NCBI RefSeq assembly: GCF_000828085.3
Contig: NZ_JXCA02000024.1
Location: forward strand, 203,612 to 237,001
Length of the DNA stretch: 33,390 nucleotides
Reading direction: 5' to 3'
DNA from: Scytonema tolypothrichoides VB-61278
Lineage (GTDB): Bacteria > Cyanobacteriota > Cyanobacteriia > Cyanobacteriales > Nostocaceae
The notes beneath the pieces are model-generated. The model searched no databases. It was not told where the DNA came from and was given only the letters and a program-made list of their open reading frames with translations. Positions 22,751-31,262 of this stretch are shown here, piece by piece (position 1 is the stretch's first letter; the number at the start of each line of letters is the position of its first letter). A program made the position numbers and the translations under genes.

Positions 22751-24250
22751 ATGCAGAAATCGGGCTACATCCTGGCATTGGATTTGGGTACAACAGGCAA
22801 CCGTGCCTTTTTGTTTAACGCAGATGGCAAGATTGTTGGTCAGGCATATCAGGAACTGACACAGTACTATCCTCAGCCTGGATGGTTGGAACATGACCCC
22901 TTAGAAATTTGGCAGGCGACTTGTTGGGTTCTGCAAACTGCGATTCAAAATGCCCAGATTGCTCCTGATGAAATTATCGCTCTTGGGCTGACAGTGCAAC
23001 GAGAAACTTGCTTAATTTGGGATAAAACGACTGGTCAACCTCTCCATAGGGCGATCGTCTGGCAAGATCGCCGCACTGCTCCTTTGTGCCATCAGCTACA
23101 AGAGCAAGGATATGCCCAAGAGATTTCTAATCGCACAGGACTTATTATTGATGCCTATTTTTCAGCCACAAAGCTGTCATGGTTGTTAGAGCATTTTCCA
23201 GACGTTGACCTCAAAAATATCTTAGCTGGAACGATTGATACTTGGGTACTGTGGAATCTCACAGGTGGAAAAGTTCACGCCACTGATCACAGCAACGCCA
23301 GCCGTACCATGCTGATGAATTTAGCAACCTGTGAGTGGGATGAAACACTGCTGACTCTGTTTAAGATACCTCGTCATATCCTGCCCCAAATTCAGCCTAG
23401 CTTGGGAACTTTTGGAGTGACTGATGCTAGCTTGTTAGGCGTTGAAATTCGCATCACTGCCATTTTGGGAGATCAACAAGCTGCTTTGTTTGGACATGGC
23501 TGTCATTCTCCCGGATTGATGAAATGTACTTATGGTACCGGGAGCTTTTTAGTCGCTCACACTGGTTCTCAAATCGTGCGTTCCCAGCATCAGCTTTTGA
23601 GTACTTTAGCATGGACTCAAGCAAACGCAAGCGGAACTTTGGACGTGGGCTATGCATTAGAAGGTAGCATATTTACGAGCGGAGCTTGTATCAAATGGCT
23701 GCGCGATCGCGTTGATCTGATCACAACCGCTGCTGAAACTGAGGTACTCGCAAATGAAGTCACAGATAACGGTGGAGTTTACTTTGTACCTGCATTTAGT
23801 GGACTGGGTGCGCCTCATTGGGATATGAGTGCTAGGGGAGCCTTTTTTGGAATTACTGCAATGGTACAACGCGAGCATTTGGTACGTGCCGTACTGGAGG
23901 CATTGGCTTACCAGGTTCAGGAAGTTGTACAGGCGATTCAAGCATCCAACACTATTCCCATTGAACGGCTGAGTGTAGATGGTGGTGCTTGTGAGAACAA
24001 TTTTCTTATGCAGTTTCAAGCAGATGTGTTAGGGATACCAGTTGAACGTCCAGCGATGCGCGAAATGACAGTACAAGGTATCGCGTTTGCAGCAGGTCTT
24101 GCTGCTGAATTTTGGGATAATGATCACTTACTCGTGCAGCAACGACTGATTGAGCGCGTGTTTTTACCTGGTGTGGGGAGAAATCACGCTTTGGAAAACT
24201 TTACAACTTGGCAAAAGGCAGTTGAACGCGCTAAGCACTGGGTTGATTGA
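22751..24250 (+). CDS. glpK: Glycerol kinase
   Basis: A 499-residue FGGY-family kinase of normal GlpK length. N-terminal phosphate loop LALDLGTTGNRAFLF (about 9-23), with GN in place of the commoner SS after GTT. Glycerol-site segments: LTVQRETCLIWDKTTGQPLHR near residue 80 and the aspartate in GDQQAALFGHG near residue 240. ATP-site segments: YGTGSFL near residue 262 and VDGGACENNFLMQFQAD near residue 412. It phosphorylates glycerol to sn-glycerol 3-phosphate in the cytosol. It is not next to glpD or glpF. The ATG has no good ribosome site (ATATATTATATG), so expression may be low or controlled by the leader. Confidence 0.93.
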   Translation: MQKSGYILALDLGTTGNRAFLFNADGKIVGQAYQELTQYYPQPGWLEHDPLEIWQATCWVLQTAIQNAQIAPDEIIALGLTVQRETCLIWDKTTGQPLHRAIVWQDRRTAPLCHQLQEQGYAQEISNRTGLIIDAYFSATKLSWLLEHFPDVDLKNILAGTIDTWVLWNLTGGKVHATDHSNASRTMLMNLATCEWDETLLTLFKIPRHILPQIQPSLGTFGVTDASLLGVEIRITAILGDQQAALFGHGCHSPGLMKCTYGTGSFLVAHTGSQIVRSQHQLLSTLAWTQANASGTLDVGYALEGSIFTSGACIKWLRDRVDLITTAAETEVLANEVTDNGGVYFVPAFSGLGAPHWDMSARGAFFGITAMVQREHLVRAVLEALAYQVQEVVQAIQASNTIPIERLSVDGGACENNFLMQFQADVLGIPVERPAMREMTVQGIAFAAGLAAEFWDNDHLLVQQRLIERVFLPGVGRNHALENFTTWQKAVERAKHWVD

Positions 24251-24402
24251 TTCTTTATTCCACAGAGGTGTGGTCAAAAGTGGTTGGTAGAGGGGGTAGG
24301 CATGGGTTATGAAACCGTCTTTGTTTTTGACACTGCCATATTTTTTACACTCAAACTTTGATTTAATTAATTATTTTAACATTGTTTAACCGTGTCATTC
24401 AC

Positions 24403-24424
24403 CGAAGCTCGCGCTTCGCTTTTG
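24403..24424 (+). terminator. Likely bidirectional terminator between convergent genes
   Basis: CGAAGC-TCGC-GCTTCG hairpin followed by CTTTT, between the converging glpK and DUF3500 genes. Confidence 0.5.
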
Positions 24425-24440
24425 TGGTAGTCTTTAGACC

Positions 24441-25691
24441 TTAGTGAGAATGTACATGAGAGTGATTAGAGCGCTGATAATGTTGGCGTAGCAAATCTTT
24501 ACCATAATCATTACCGTTGGGGGTTCGGACGACAGTATGAATATGATTGCGAGATGGCTCTTTGTTTCCCAACGCCTGACCTCGCTGATGGTCAAATTCA
24601 ATTAAGATTACGGGACTGTGAATTCGATAATAAAAGACACTGTTATTGTCAAATCCTCCCATCCAAGCAAAATGAGTGCTTTCTAAATGTTGACGGACTT
24701 GTTCCATCTTAACTTCTGCATGACCATTGCGAATATCGCCTGTATATTCCCTAATTAAGTCAAGCAGTATTTCTTGTTGACCACTCATCAACTCCGCAAA
24801 GGAGATTCCTTCATAACGCATTTCAAAGTTATCCCTGAATGCTGAAGTAAAGACATCTTTGGGAATTTCTTTGGCAAGGACTGCTTTGTCTCTTTGCTCG
24901 GTTGTTAGTGCACGGATTGTAGCAAGTCCCTTACTTTCTTCTGGCTCAAATACACGAATTCCAGCATATTCACCTTCTGTTGCCCTCACAGGTTCTGACC
25001 CCATGAAGGTTGGTGTCATGACGACTTGATCTCCTAAAACAAAGTAGTTGATATTAAGATGATGCCCATCAAGTTGCCAACCCCAAGGCTCTTTCATGGA
25101 AGGTTGTCCCATGAAACTAAACCAATATAGTTCTTTTCCATACTCGTTCAATTTCTTCGTAAGCTGTCCTAGAACCTGGTTCAGCTTCATGATATTCTGT
25201 GCTTTTTCAAAGCCTTTTGCAGTTAAACTAACTTGTAATAGATTGAAAGCCAGTTGTTTTTGTCGCGGTGTCATTTCTAGAAGCGAAATTCCCTGGCGAG
25301 GGTAACGATGTATATTGCTCCAACGTCGCCATTTCTCACTATCAACTGGAAATAGAGTATTCACTTTTTGTTGGTTACTTAACGCTGCAATCAAAGAATC
25401 AGCTGCTTTTTTAATTGGCTCAGTAGATACCCGTGTAGATTCAATAGAGTAAAGATTGGGTACAATTTGCCCCGAAGTTGTAATCCCTTTAAACTCTTGT
25501 GCTAAAGCAGCTTCTGCTTGCTTCATATAAGCGGTAAACGGATCACTTGGGGAAGCTGAACCAGATGGAGTCGTATTAGCCGCAGGTGAACCATCTATGT
25601 TAGAGCTAGAACGGCAAGCAACAGGTAGAATAGATGCTCCACAAGCAAGTCCAAACAATTGCAAAATCTGGCGTCTTCTGAGCGAACTCAT
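24441..25691 (-). CDS. DUF3500 domain protein with export signal
   Basis: A 416-residue protein. The N-terminus SLRRRQILQLFGLACGASILP has a twin-arginine pattern (RRxxL) and a hydrophobic stretch. It ends near PVAC, an imperfect lipobox (Pro at -3), so export by Tat and possibly lipid anchoring are likely. A Ser/Pro/Thr-rich linker follows (about 30-50). From about 50 on the chain matches DUF3500: FKGITTSGQIVPNLY, RRWSNIHRYPRQGISL, WGWQLDGHHLNINYFVLGDQ, PTFMGSEPVRA and a C-terminal HSPVILIEFDHQ with HIHTVVRTPNGNDYG. The family is of unknown function; conserved His residues (DGHH, FDHQ, NHIH) suggest metal binding. The chain ends in a His-rich tail HSHVHSH. Confidence 0.85.
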   Translation of the reverse strand: MSSLRRRQILQLFGLACGASILPVACRSSSNIDGSPAANTTPSGSASPSDPFTAYMKQAEAALAQEFKGITTSGQIVPNLYSIESTRVSTEPIKKAADSLIAALSNQQKVNTLFPVDSEKWRRWSNIHRYPRQGISLLEMTPRQKQLAFNLLQVSLTAKGFEKAQNIMKLNQVLGQLTKKLNEYGKELYWFSFMGQPSMKEPWGWQLDGHHLNINYFVLGDQVVMTPTFMGSEPVRATEGEYAGIRVFEPEESKGLATIRALTTEQRDKAVLAKEIPKDVFTSAFRDNFEMRYEGISFAELMSGQQEILLDLIREYTGDIRNGHAEVKMEQVRQHLESTHFAWMGGFDNNSVFYYRIHSPVILIEFDHQRGQALGNKEPSRNHIHTVVRTPNGNDYGKDLLRQHYQRSNHSHVHSH

Positions 25692-25819
25692 CGTTTTTCT
25701 ATACGTAATTACAGGTGCATAGAATGCAGTATAGGTAGCTATATCCAGTCGAATCTTGTAAATTCCCTAGATAAATTGCAAAATCTGGAGAAATTGTCGT
25801 GAGTCGCGCTTAGTTATGC

Positions 25820-26719
25820 TCAAAGATTGTTACGATACTGGCGGGGTGTTAAGGTTGTATATCGGCGGAAGACATTGATGAAATGGCTCTGGTCACAAAA
25901 GCCTAATTCTTGACTAATCTGTGCAAATGACAGTTGTTTTTTTGCCAGCAGTTTCTTCGCCTGCTCGACACGGCACTTCAATACATATTGATGTGGGGTA
26001 AATCCCATACTTTGCTTGAAGAGCTTACCAAAGTGATGAGTACTTACTTGAGCCATCCGGGCTAGCTGTGCCAAACTGATTTCACGATCTAAATTGCTTT
26101 GAATATAGTCAATCACTTGACGTAACTTTGACTTGGGCAGTCCTCCCGTCATGTCAGTATCAGCAATCTTAACCGAACAATGATGTCGGAGAAGATGCCC
26201 TGCCAACACAGTTTGGAGAGATTCGAGATAGAGGTGATCAGTAGGGTTTCCACCCTCTAGTTCAGCTTTGAAGGCATAGGCTAGTTGCTCTAGAAAAGGG
26301 TCATGGATGATAAAGCGATCAATTAATTCAATGGTTTGAGGCACGCGATCGCTACTTTCAACCGCAGTCCGTTCTAGTAGCGCAGGAGGTAGATAGATAG
26401 ACAGTAATTCAACTTCAGCTAACCACAGGGACTCTACCTCTCTATAAGCGGGTATAAAGTTGAAAACACCAGGACCTGTGGGAGCAAATAGCAGTTTTTC
26501 ACCATCAAGTCGCCGTTCTAAATAATCTTGATTTGCAATGTGAAGGGAAATTCGATGTTCTGGTATGCCGGGATTAACAACTCGGTCTGGTGCTGGTGGA
26601 TAAATCTTGCTGCATACCCGTAAATCACAACCTACAAGCTCGACACCAGCATGAATAGATTCCTTCGCTGAAGCCTCAGTTATAAACAGTGTTTTTGACC
26701 TAACAGTTACTTGCCGCAT
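25820..26719 (-). CDS. AraC-family transcriptional regulator
   Basis: A 299-residue regulator. The C-terminal 100 residues are the double helix-turn-helix AraC domain: VIDYIQSNLDREISLAQLA, STHHFGKLFKQSMGFTPHQYV (first HTH), then AKKLLAKKQLSFAQISQELGF and FINVFRRYTTLTPRQYR (second HTH, family signature). The N-terminal 190 residues would form the ligand-binding part; I see no defined cupin motif. No target gene is evident. It is in the same direction as the DUF3500 gene downstream, 130 bp away. ATG 26719 gives the normal length. Confidence 0.88.
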   Translation of the reverse strand: MRQVTVRSKTLFITEASAKESIHAGVELVGCDLRVCSKIYPPAPDRVVNPGIPEHRISLHIANQDYLERRLDGEKLLFAPTGPGVFNFIPAYREVESLWLAEVELLSIYLPPALLERTAVESSDRVPQTIELIDRFIIHDPFLEQLAYAFKAELEGGNPTDHLYLESLQTVLAGHLLRHHCSVKIADTDMTGGLPKSKLRQVIDYIQSNLDREISLAQLARMAQVSTHHFGKLFKQSMGFTPHQYVLKCRVEQAKKLLAKKQLSFAQISQELGFCDQSHFINVFRRYTTLTPRQYRNNL

Positions 26720-27089
26720 CGCACTTTTTGGTTTTGTCCACTGTCACCGACAATATGAAAGCTACTTAACTCAACACTCATATTCAATATAAGCTTGGCT
26801 CATGACAGCGTTAATAACTCATCAAATATTTTTCAAAGACACTACCATATTTGGTGCTGTATTGACTCTGCTGGTCTGATTTTTTGCTCGCTGTACTGCT
26901 CTTAAAGTAAATAGGTTCAGCGAGCATTTTTTGATCATTCTCATTTGCTTCTCTAGATTACCATGCACTTTGGACACCAGAAGCATTTGTTGGAGGCTAC
27001 ACTGACCAACTGGTTTTGACCAGAGCCATTCCACAGTTTCAGGACAATTCAAAAAGAAAATATCCCAGAACTTTCTTTATCTTTTTTAA
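26720..27089. other. Gene-free region upstream of the AraC gene
   Basis: About 370 bp. A 76-codon minus-strand frame (26822-27052) and a plus-strand stretch reading HALWTPEAFVGGYTDQ were examined; neither has a start, family pattern or ribosome site that supports a gene. The part close to 26720 should hold the AraC gene promoter. Confidence 0.4.
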
Positions 27090-27161
27090 CTCCCCAGGCG
27101 GGATTCGAACCTGCGACCAATCGGTTAACAGCCGATCGCTCTACCACTGAGCTACTGAGGA
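27090..27161 (-). tRNA. trnN: tRNA-Asn (GUU)
   Basis: A complete 72-nt cloverleaf. Acceptor TCCTCAG pairs with CTGGGGA (one T-G pair). D-arm GCTC-AGTGGTAGA-GAGC-type, anticodon loop CTGTTAA with anticodon GTT, and T-loop GGTTCGAATCC. CCA is not encoded. Discriminator base is G. Confidence 0.97.
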
Positions 27162-27370
27162 ACGCTCTGAATACTTATAGTAGTCTTAAGAGAAGGATTT
27201 GGCAAGTACTTTTGGAAATTTTTTTTTGATTTTTTTTGGAAAACGCTAAAAAGTAGTATTTGCAAAGCTTTGGCAGTTTGCACTTTTTGTGAAACAGCAA
27301 GATAAAGTTAAAAACAGAGGTGCTGGCTCTCAAAACTCAAAATTCACAAGATGACAATATGGTAAAGTTA

Positions 27371-27721
27371 TCACAACCGCACTGGCGTTTCGATATTGAC
27401 CACCACAGCCTGTAACTCCTTAGCCTTCTCCTCAGGTAAAACATCATTGGCAAACATCCCTGCTGCGAGTTCCGTTCCCACCAGATACTTAAGCTGATCG
27501 CTTGTCCGATAGTGAGGATAAAATTCGGCGTGTAAATGAGCTTCTCTATGAGCCTCACCGTCAGTTGGTGCACCAAACTAAGCCATTAAGTATGGAAACG
27601 GGCGATTCCACAATCCGTCATACTTGAGAGTGACGGTTTTTAATGCCCTGGCAAGTCCCTGACGTTGCTTTTGGGTCAGGTCATAAAAGGTGGGAACAGG
27701 CTCAATTGGAGCCAATAATCC
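27371..27721 (-). pseudogene. galT: C-terminal fragment of galactose-1-phosphate uridylyltransferase
   Basis: 116 codons matching the end of GalT: GLLAPIEPVPTFYDLT, LKYDGLWNRPFPYLMA, then FGAPTDGEAHREAHLHAEFYP and YLVGTELAAGMFANDVLPEE. The codon after PYLMA is TAG (27578-27580) where the family has Trp (W-x-APT), so TGG to TAG is the likely lesion. The N-terminal two thirds, including the active-site HPH region, are missing. The fragment lies directly downstream of the MFS transporter gene and in the same direction, so galT may once have been in its operon. Confidence 0.85.
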
Positions 27722-27752
27722 CTTTGCCCTTAGGCATGGGGAGTGTCAAAAC

Positions 27753-29231
27753 TTATTCCTTTGATTCAATCAGCACTTTTTGCTGCCTAACAGGAAACAG
27801 GACTTGCATTAGCTGACCCAGAGGCACAGAACGCTCCTCCTGAACAAAAACCAAGGGCAGAAGCGCAGCTAGCCGTAGGACGGGTGAGAGAACAAACAGC
27901 CCCAGTAAACCAGCAGTACCAGGCTTTGTCGCGAGAAAGCTACCGATAGTGATTCCCATTGCCCCACTTACACCAGCAACCGCCCCCGTGATCGCGAAGT
28001 ATTTGGACTGATTACCCACCGGTGCCACTGCCATCATAAGATTGTTAGTACACAGCTCAATTGCCGCCCATGTCCCACCAGTTAGCACGTGCAACAAGGG
28101 AAACCAGACCCAAAGGGAAATTGGATCAGCTCCTGTTCCTAGCCACAACAAAGGTGTCACCCCCACCAAGACTCCCACGAATACCAGAAGTGGGCGATTC
28201 CCAATTCGGTCAGCCAGTTTGCCCCACAAAAGCAGCAGCAGCATGTTAGCACCAGTTGCTATGCCGTTATAAATTGTTACTACGCTAATATCTATCTCTA
28301 GGTTATCCAGCATGTAAAGGTTAAAGAAGGGAGCGCTGATGTTAACGGCAAAGCACCATATGGCAATGTAAAACACAAACTTCAAAAAATTGGCGTCTTT
28401 GAGGAAGCTAAGATCTATTCCCCCTGGCTGCGGTTGGGATGTATCTGAACCCTCCACTTTTAAAAATTGCGGGTTCACATCGGTCATCCAGAACTGACTG
28501 ACCAGACTAGTTAGCCCAAGCACAATTCCTAAAACCAAGACCACACCGTAGCCTTGGAGTGTTCCATAGGGCCATTTCGATACCCCTAGACCGAGCAGGG
28601 GCACACCGATGAGATTCGTCAAGCCTAGAAGACTATTGCGAAAGCCAAAATACCGCCCCCGTAACCGTTGTGGTACTAACACAGCCGTCCAGCCCAAAAA
28701 GGGAGCACGACCGAAAGCTTCGATGATATTAGTTACCAATATAATTCCCAATGTCAATTGCAGCACTTGGTGCCCAGTGATATCAAAAGAGATATCAGAT
28801 GAGGTTCGCAACCAAATCGCTGGCACGAGAATCACCCACAGCAGCCGCGATGGGACGAAAATGCACATCGAATACCAGTGGAAGCTAGGACTTCGGTCTA
28901 CCAGATACGCTCCCAGCGGTTGCAGCAGATTCACCAACTGAGGAATAGATGCAAGTAGACCAATTTCCACTGGACCTGCACCCAGTTCAAGCAAGAAATT
29001 ACTGAGCAACGCGCCGCCGATGATACTGTAAAAAACCGAAGCAAAGACACTCTCGATAGTTAATGCCTTGAGGCTTGTCCGAATTTCCGGCTTATAAATT
29101 TTAACAGGCGGTTTTGGAGTTGAAGAAAGTACCGTCTGTGTTATTGCCCTATCCTCTGGGATTTCCTGAATAGGGATCAAGGAGATAAGGCTTGTTTCTA
29201 CTAATAAGTCGTCTTCTTGTTGCCCAAGCAT
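27753..29231 (-). CDS. MFS transporter
   Basis: A 492-residue membrane protein with about 12 hydrophobic helices starting near residue 65. The first half includes SIIGGALLSNFLLELGAGPVEIG and the loop LVPQRLRGRYFGFRN. The second half includes LWGKLADRIGNRPLL, the MFS-type loop 8-9 motif (GxLaDRxGrr). The N-terminal about 60 residues are hydrophilic. I chose ATG 29231 over a TTG at 29252; neither has a strong ribosome site. The substrate is unknown, but the adjacent galT fragment hints at a sugar link (inference). Relatives are annotated only as MFS transporters. The gene stands 30 bp upstream of the galT remnant. Confidence 0.82.
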   Translation of the reverse strand: MLGQQEDDLLVETSLISLIPIQEIPEDRAITQTVLSSTPKPPVKIYKPEIRTSLKALTIESVFASVFYSIIGGALLSNFLLELGAGPVEIGLLASIPQLVNLLQPLGAYLVDRSPSFHWYSMCIFVPSRLLWVILVPAIWLRTSSDISFDITGHQVLQLTLGIILVTNIIEAFGRAPFLGWTAVLVPQRLRGRYFGFRNSLLGLTNLIGVPLLGLGVSKWPYGTLQGYGVVLVLGIVLGLTSLVSQFWMTDVNPQFLKVEGSDTSQPQPGGIDLSFLKDANFLKFVFYIAIWCFAVNISAPFFNLYMLDNLEIDISVVTIYNGIATGANMLLLLLWGKLADRIGNRPLLVFVGVLVGVTPLLWLGTGADPISLWVWFPLLHVLTGGTWAAIELCTNNLMMAVAPVGNQSKYFAITGAVAGVSGAMGITIGSFLATKPGTAGLLGLFVLSPVLRLAALLPLVFVQEERSVPLGQLMQVLFPVRQQKVLIESKE

Positions 29232-29457
29232 ATTATTTAGCCAATATTTCAAGAGTTAACGGAAACTTAATTGCTGCTTTAATTTGAGTGCATTTCCAAA
29301 TAAAAATCTCCTAAAAAATGCTTTTTAAAATCCTGTCATGGCAACTCTTTCCCCTATCAGAGTTAATAGTAAACGCTATAGAGGGCTTCATGAATCTAAC
29401 TAAAACTGTTACAAAACAACCATTAAGGTTGTTGAAAACACATTTTTACCATTCTTG

Positions 29458-29485
29458 TTATTTGATATATAGAACTATCAAATAA
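29458..29485. promoter_or_regulatory. Perfect 10-bp inverted repeat
   Basis: TTATTTGATA, 8-base spacer, TATCAAATAA. It lies about 230 bp before the MFS start; possible operator or cruciform. Confidence 0.4.
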
Positions 29486-29880
29486 TATTTTTATAAATTT
29501 TAATAAGATAAAATCATTTTTGAAAATATCCTTCTCAGGAATTATTATTTTTGTATAATCAATTTTTCATTTTCAAGAAAAATGTTTGCTGAAATTATTT
29601 TAGGGTTAATCATTAGATGTCGTATCTAAGGAAGAATATACTGCTCAAATGGGATTAATCACTTGACACGATCCAAAGCAATGTAAGGCAATATTTGAAG
29701 CGGTACGTTAACGGAGTGTAACGCACTCTACTACTGTAGTACTTGACCCTAAAGCGACCTTTGGGAGGCGATCGCTACAATTGTCATCCAAAAGAGTACG
29801 TCCGTTGCTAGAGGGAACGATACCCGCAAATCCTTAACTTGTGTAGATAGTTACTGGTGTTTTGACTAGAAACCCCAAAA

Positions 29881-29901
29881 TGACTCAGCGATGCTGAGTC
29901 A
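29881..29901 (+). terminator. TGACTCAGC hairpin with A/T tract
   Basis: TGACTCAGC-GAT-GCTGAGTCA, a 9-bp perfect stem. AAAAAA follows on the plus strand and four T follow on the minus strand, so it may end minus-strand transcripts coming from the right. Confidence 0.55.
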
Positions 29902-29929
29902 AAAAAATATGTAAAATTGAAACAATAAT

Positions 29930-30137
29930 ACTTACGCAAAATAATGAGAAAATAAACCGCAAAGACGAGGCAGTGCGTTGCGGGGGTTCCCCCCGTTGTA
30001 GCACCTGCCGTGCAAAGAGCACGTATCTCCTGCGGAGACGCTGAGTCGCAAAGCGACACGCTGCGCGAACGCTAACGCGTAGCGTGCGCCGTCTTCGCAT
30101 AGGTAAGAGTGTTTAAAAGGGTTTTTGCGTAAGTCCT
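29930..30137. mobile_element. MITE-like element with terminal inverted repeats
   Basis: About 205 bp bounded by ACTTACGCAAAA (29930-29941, last base imperfect context) and TTTTGCGTAAGT (30123-30134); the right arm continues to CCT. No gene fits inside. The interior is GC-rich and palindromic (GGGGGTTCCCCCC; GCGTAGCGTGCGC). This is the form of a non-autonomous miniature element moved by a transposase supplied elsewhere. No clear target duplication was found. Confidence 0.65.
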
Positions 30138-30436
30138 AAACAACTAAAAATGAAGCGGTTTCTTGTTGTTGTTTCGGGATCTGAAAAGTACGTTTTTTAA
30201 CAATTGAGTATCGGATTCTACGTTGACGTACTTGTCCCGGTTTCCAACCAGGAGATAATCCTTATGTTTTTGGAGGTTGGGTAGGAGTAGAAATCCGCAC
30301 TAAAATTCCTCCCATAGCTTGTGCAACTCTTCCAGGCGTAAGCTTAGTGATTGGTTTTTACCAGGGAAGCGGACGATCATTAACGATGTCATGAAATTGC
30401 TCTTGATAAGTCTCTAACTCAGCAGAAAGTAAGAGT
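30136..30436 (-). pseudogene. C-terminal remnant of a DDE transposase
   Basis: About 100 codons with two in-frame stops. Translation includes LETYQEQFHDIVNDRPLPW, then (after TAA) LTPGRVAQAMGGILVRISTP and TQPPKT, then (after TAA) GLSPGWKPGQVRQRRIRYSIV. The GTPxQPPKxRGxSPG-type tail is the known ending of a large cyanobacterial transposase group. Upstream an in-frame TAA cuts it off. It ends where the MITE begins. Confidence 0.65.
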
Positions 30437-30647
30437 TAGTATCACTAGGTGCTAACTACTCTAAAGCCTTATCTTTAAAATTTTATGACTTCTTTTATAT
30501 TACTGATAACAAACTGACTTAACACAAAATCCTTCTTTCAATGGGGTAAGACAAGCTGCAAGGATGAAGTTGTCATTTCCAAGGCTGTCAATAATAAAGA
30601 GTGAAAAATTGATTCATCAAATACATTGAATTGGAGAAGTTGTCATC
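30437..30647. other. Short intergenic region
   Basis: About 210 AT-rich bases. GGAG lies at about 30632, before the next small gene. Nothing else is recognised. Confidence 0.4.
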
Positions 30648-30860
30648 ATGTTTAATGTTGGGGATTTTGTATTTAATCAAAGGACTGGATATTGTGCCAA
30701 AGTTGTTGGTTATGGACACGAAATACTTAACGGTGTTTATGAAACAACACTTAAAGTCCTAGTGGATCAGTCCGAAACTTTTAGTCACAGATTCAGCAGT
30801 CAGCAACACCGTGTTAGAAGCGCCAGCAGTCGCCCAAGCAAACCAGTCTGTACCACGTAG
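30648..30860 (+). pseudogene. Small conserved protein, truncated and joined to foreign DNA
   Basis: The first 43 residues (MFNVGDFVFNQRTGYCAKVV, then GYGHEILNGVYETTLKVLV) look like the start of a small cyanobacterial protein with an SH3-like beta pattern, and GGAG precedes the ATG. After about 30776 the sequence is the reverse strand of the M24 peptidase fragment, so residues 44-70 (SHRFSSQQHRVRSASS) are not genuine. A truncated protein may still be made. Confidence 0.5.
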
Positions 30861-30944
30861 GCGAAAACCTTGCGCCTCAGTTTCAGCGAGAGTTTGGTGG
30901 ATTAACTCCAGCTTGGTAGAGACTTCTTGATTCAAATGATTCAT
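30793..30944 (-). pseudogene. N-terminal fragment of an M24-type aminopeptidase P family gene
   Basis: ATG 30944 reads MNHLNQEVSTKLELIHQTLA, then FRLRGTDWFAWATAGASNTV and LLTAE. This is the N-terminal (creatinase-type) start of cyanobacterial M24 metallopeptidases as I remember them. Similarity ends after about 51 residues and the frame continues only nine codons into the small-protein remnant. The catalytic domain is absent. Confidence 0.55.
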
Positions 30945-31011
30945 ATTACACCTGTGTTGAAGTGTCGTGATTGATGGCTTTTAGTCTAAACTCCAGAAAT
31001 CTAGGGAGAGT

Positions 31012-31140
31012 ATGGCAAGGTTAGTACCCATCAAAGAAGCGATTCGCAATTTTGGAAGTATCACCAGATACGTTAAGACGTTGGCAGATGGAAGGCAAAA
31101 TGACTAGCCAGAGAACAGACGGAGGTCACACAGAACAAAC
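31012..31140 (+). pseudogene. IS607-type recombinase TnpA, N-terminal remnant
   Basis: ATG 31012 (GGGAG upstream) reads MARLVPIKEA, then shifts frame. From about 31043 the next frame reads ILEVSPDTLRRWQMEGKMTS and QRTDGGH. Together this is the MerR-like helix-turn-helix of IS607 serine recombinases (IKEAAxILGVSPDTLRRWExEGK, RTxGGHRRY). The catalytic resolvase domain is gone; the sequence turns into a dispersed repeat near 31180-31230. Confidence 0.75.
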
Positions 31141-31262
31141 GGGACACGAACCCCAAGGCAAACGCACGCTACTTCGTATGCCAGATTCGTGCGCTTTGCC
31201 CATAGGGTTAGCCCCGTGGCTGTCGCCACTGGGTGTATTTTGAATTTGGAATTTTGAATTTC

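Larger units (their letters stand above)
29253..29929. other. AT-rich gene-free region upstream of the MFS gene
   Basis: About 680 bp with no credible gene. It contains a perfect 10-bp inverted repeat at 29458-29485, a GGAGTGTAACGCACTC hairpin at about 29714-29729 and a hairpin at 29881-29901. It should hold the MFS promoter near 29240-29350. Confidence 0.45.

Noticed and set aside
26822-27052. 76-codon minus-strand frame before the tRNA
   Set aside because: No ribosome site or recognisable motif; neighbouring plus-strand frame is equally plausible, so neither is supported.
29808-30100. Two minus-strand frames of 83 and 71 codons
   Set aside because: They lie within the MITE-like element; Arg/Ala-rich translation reflects GC-rich palindromes.
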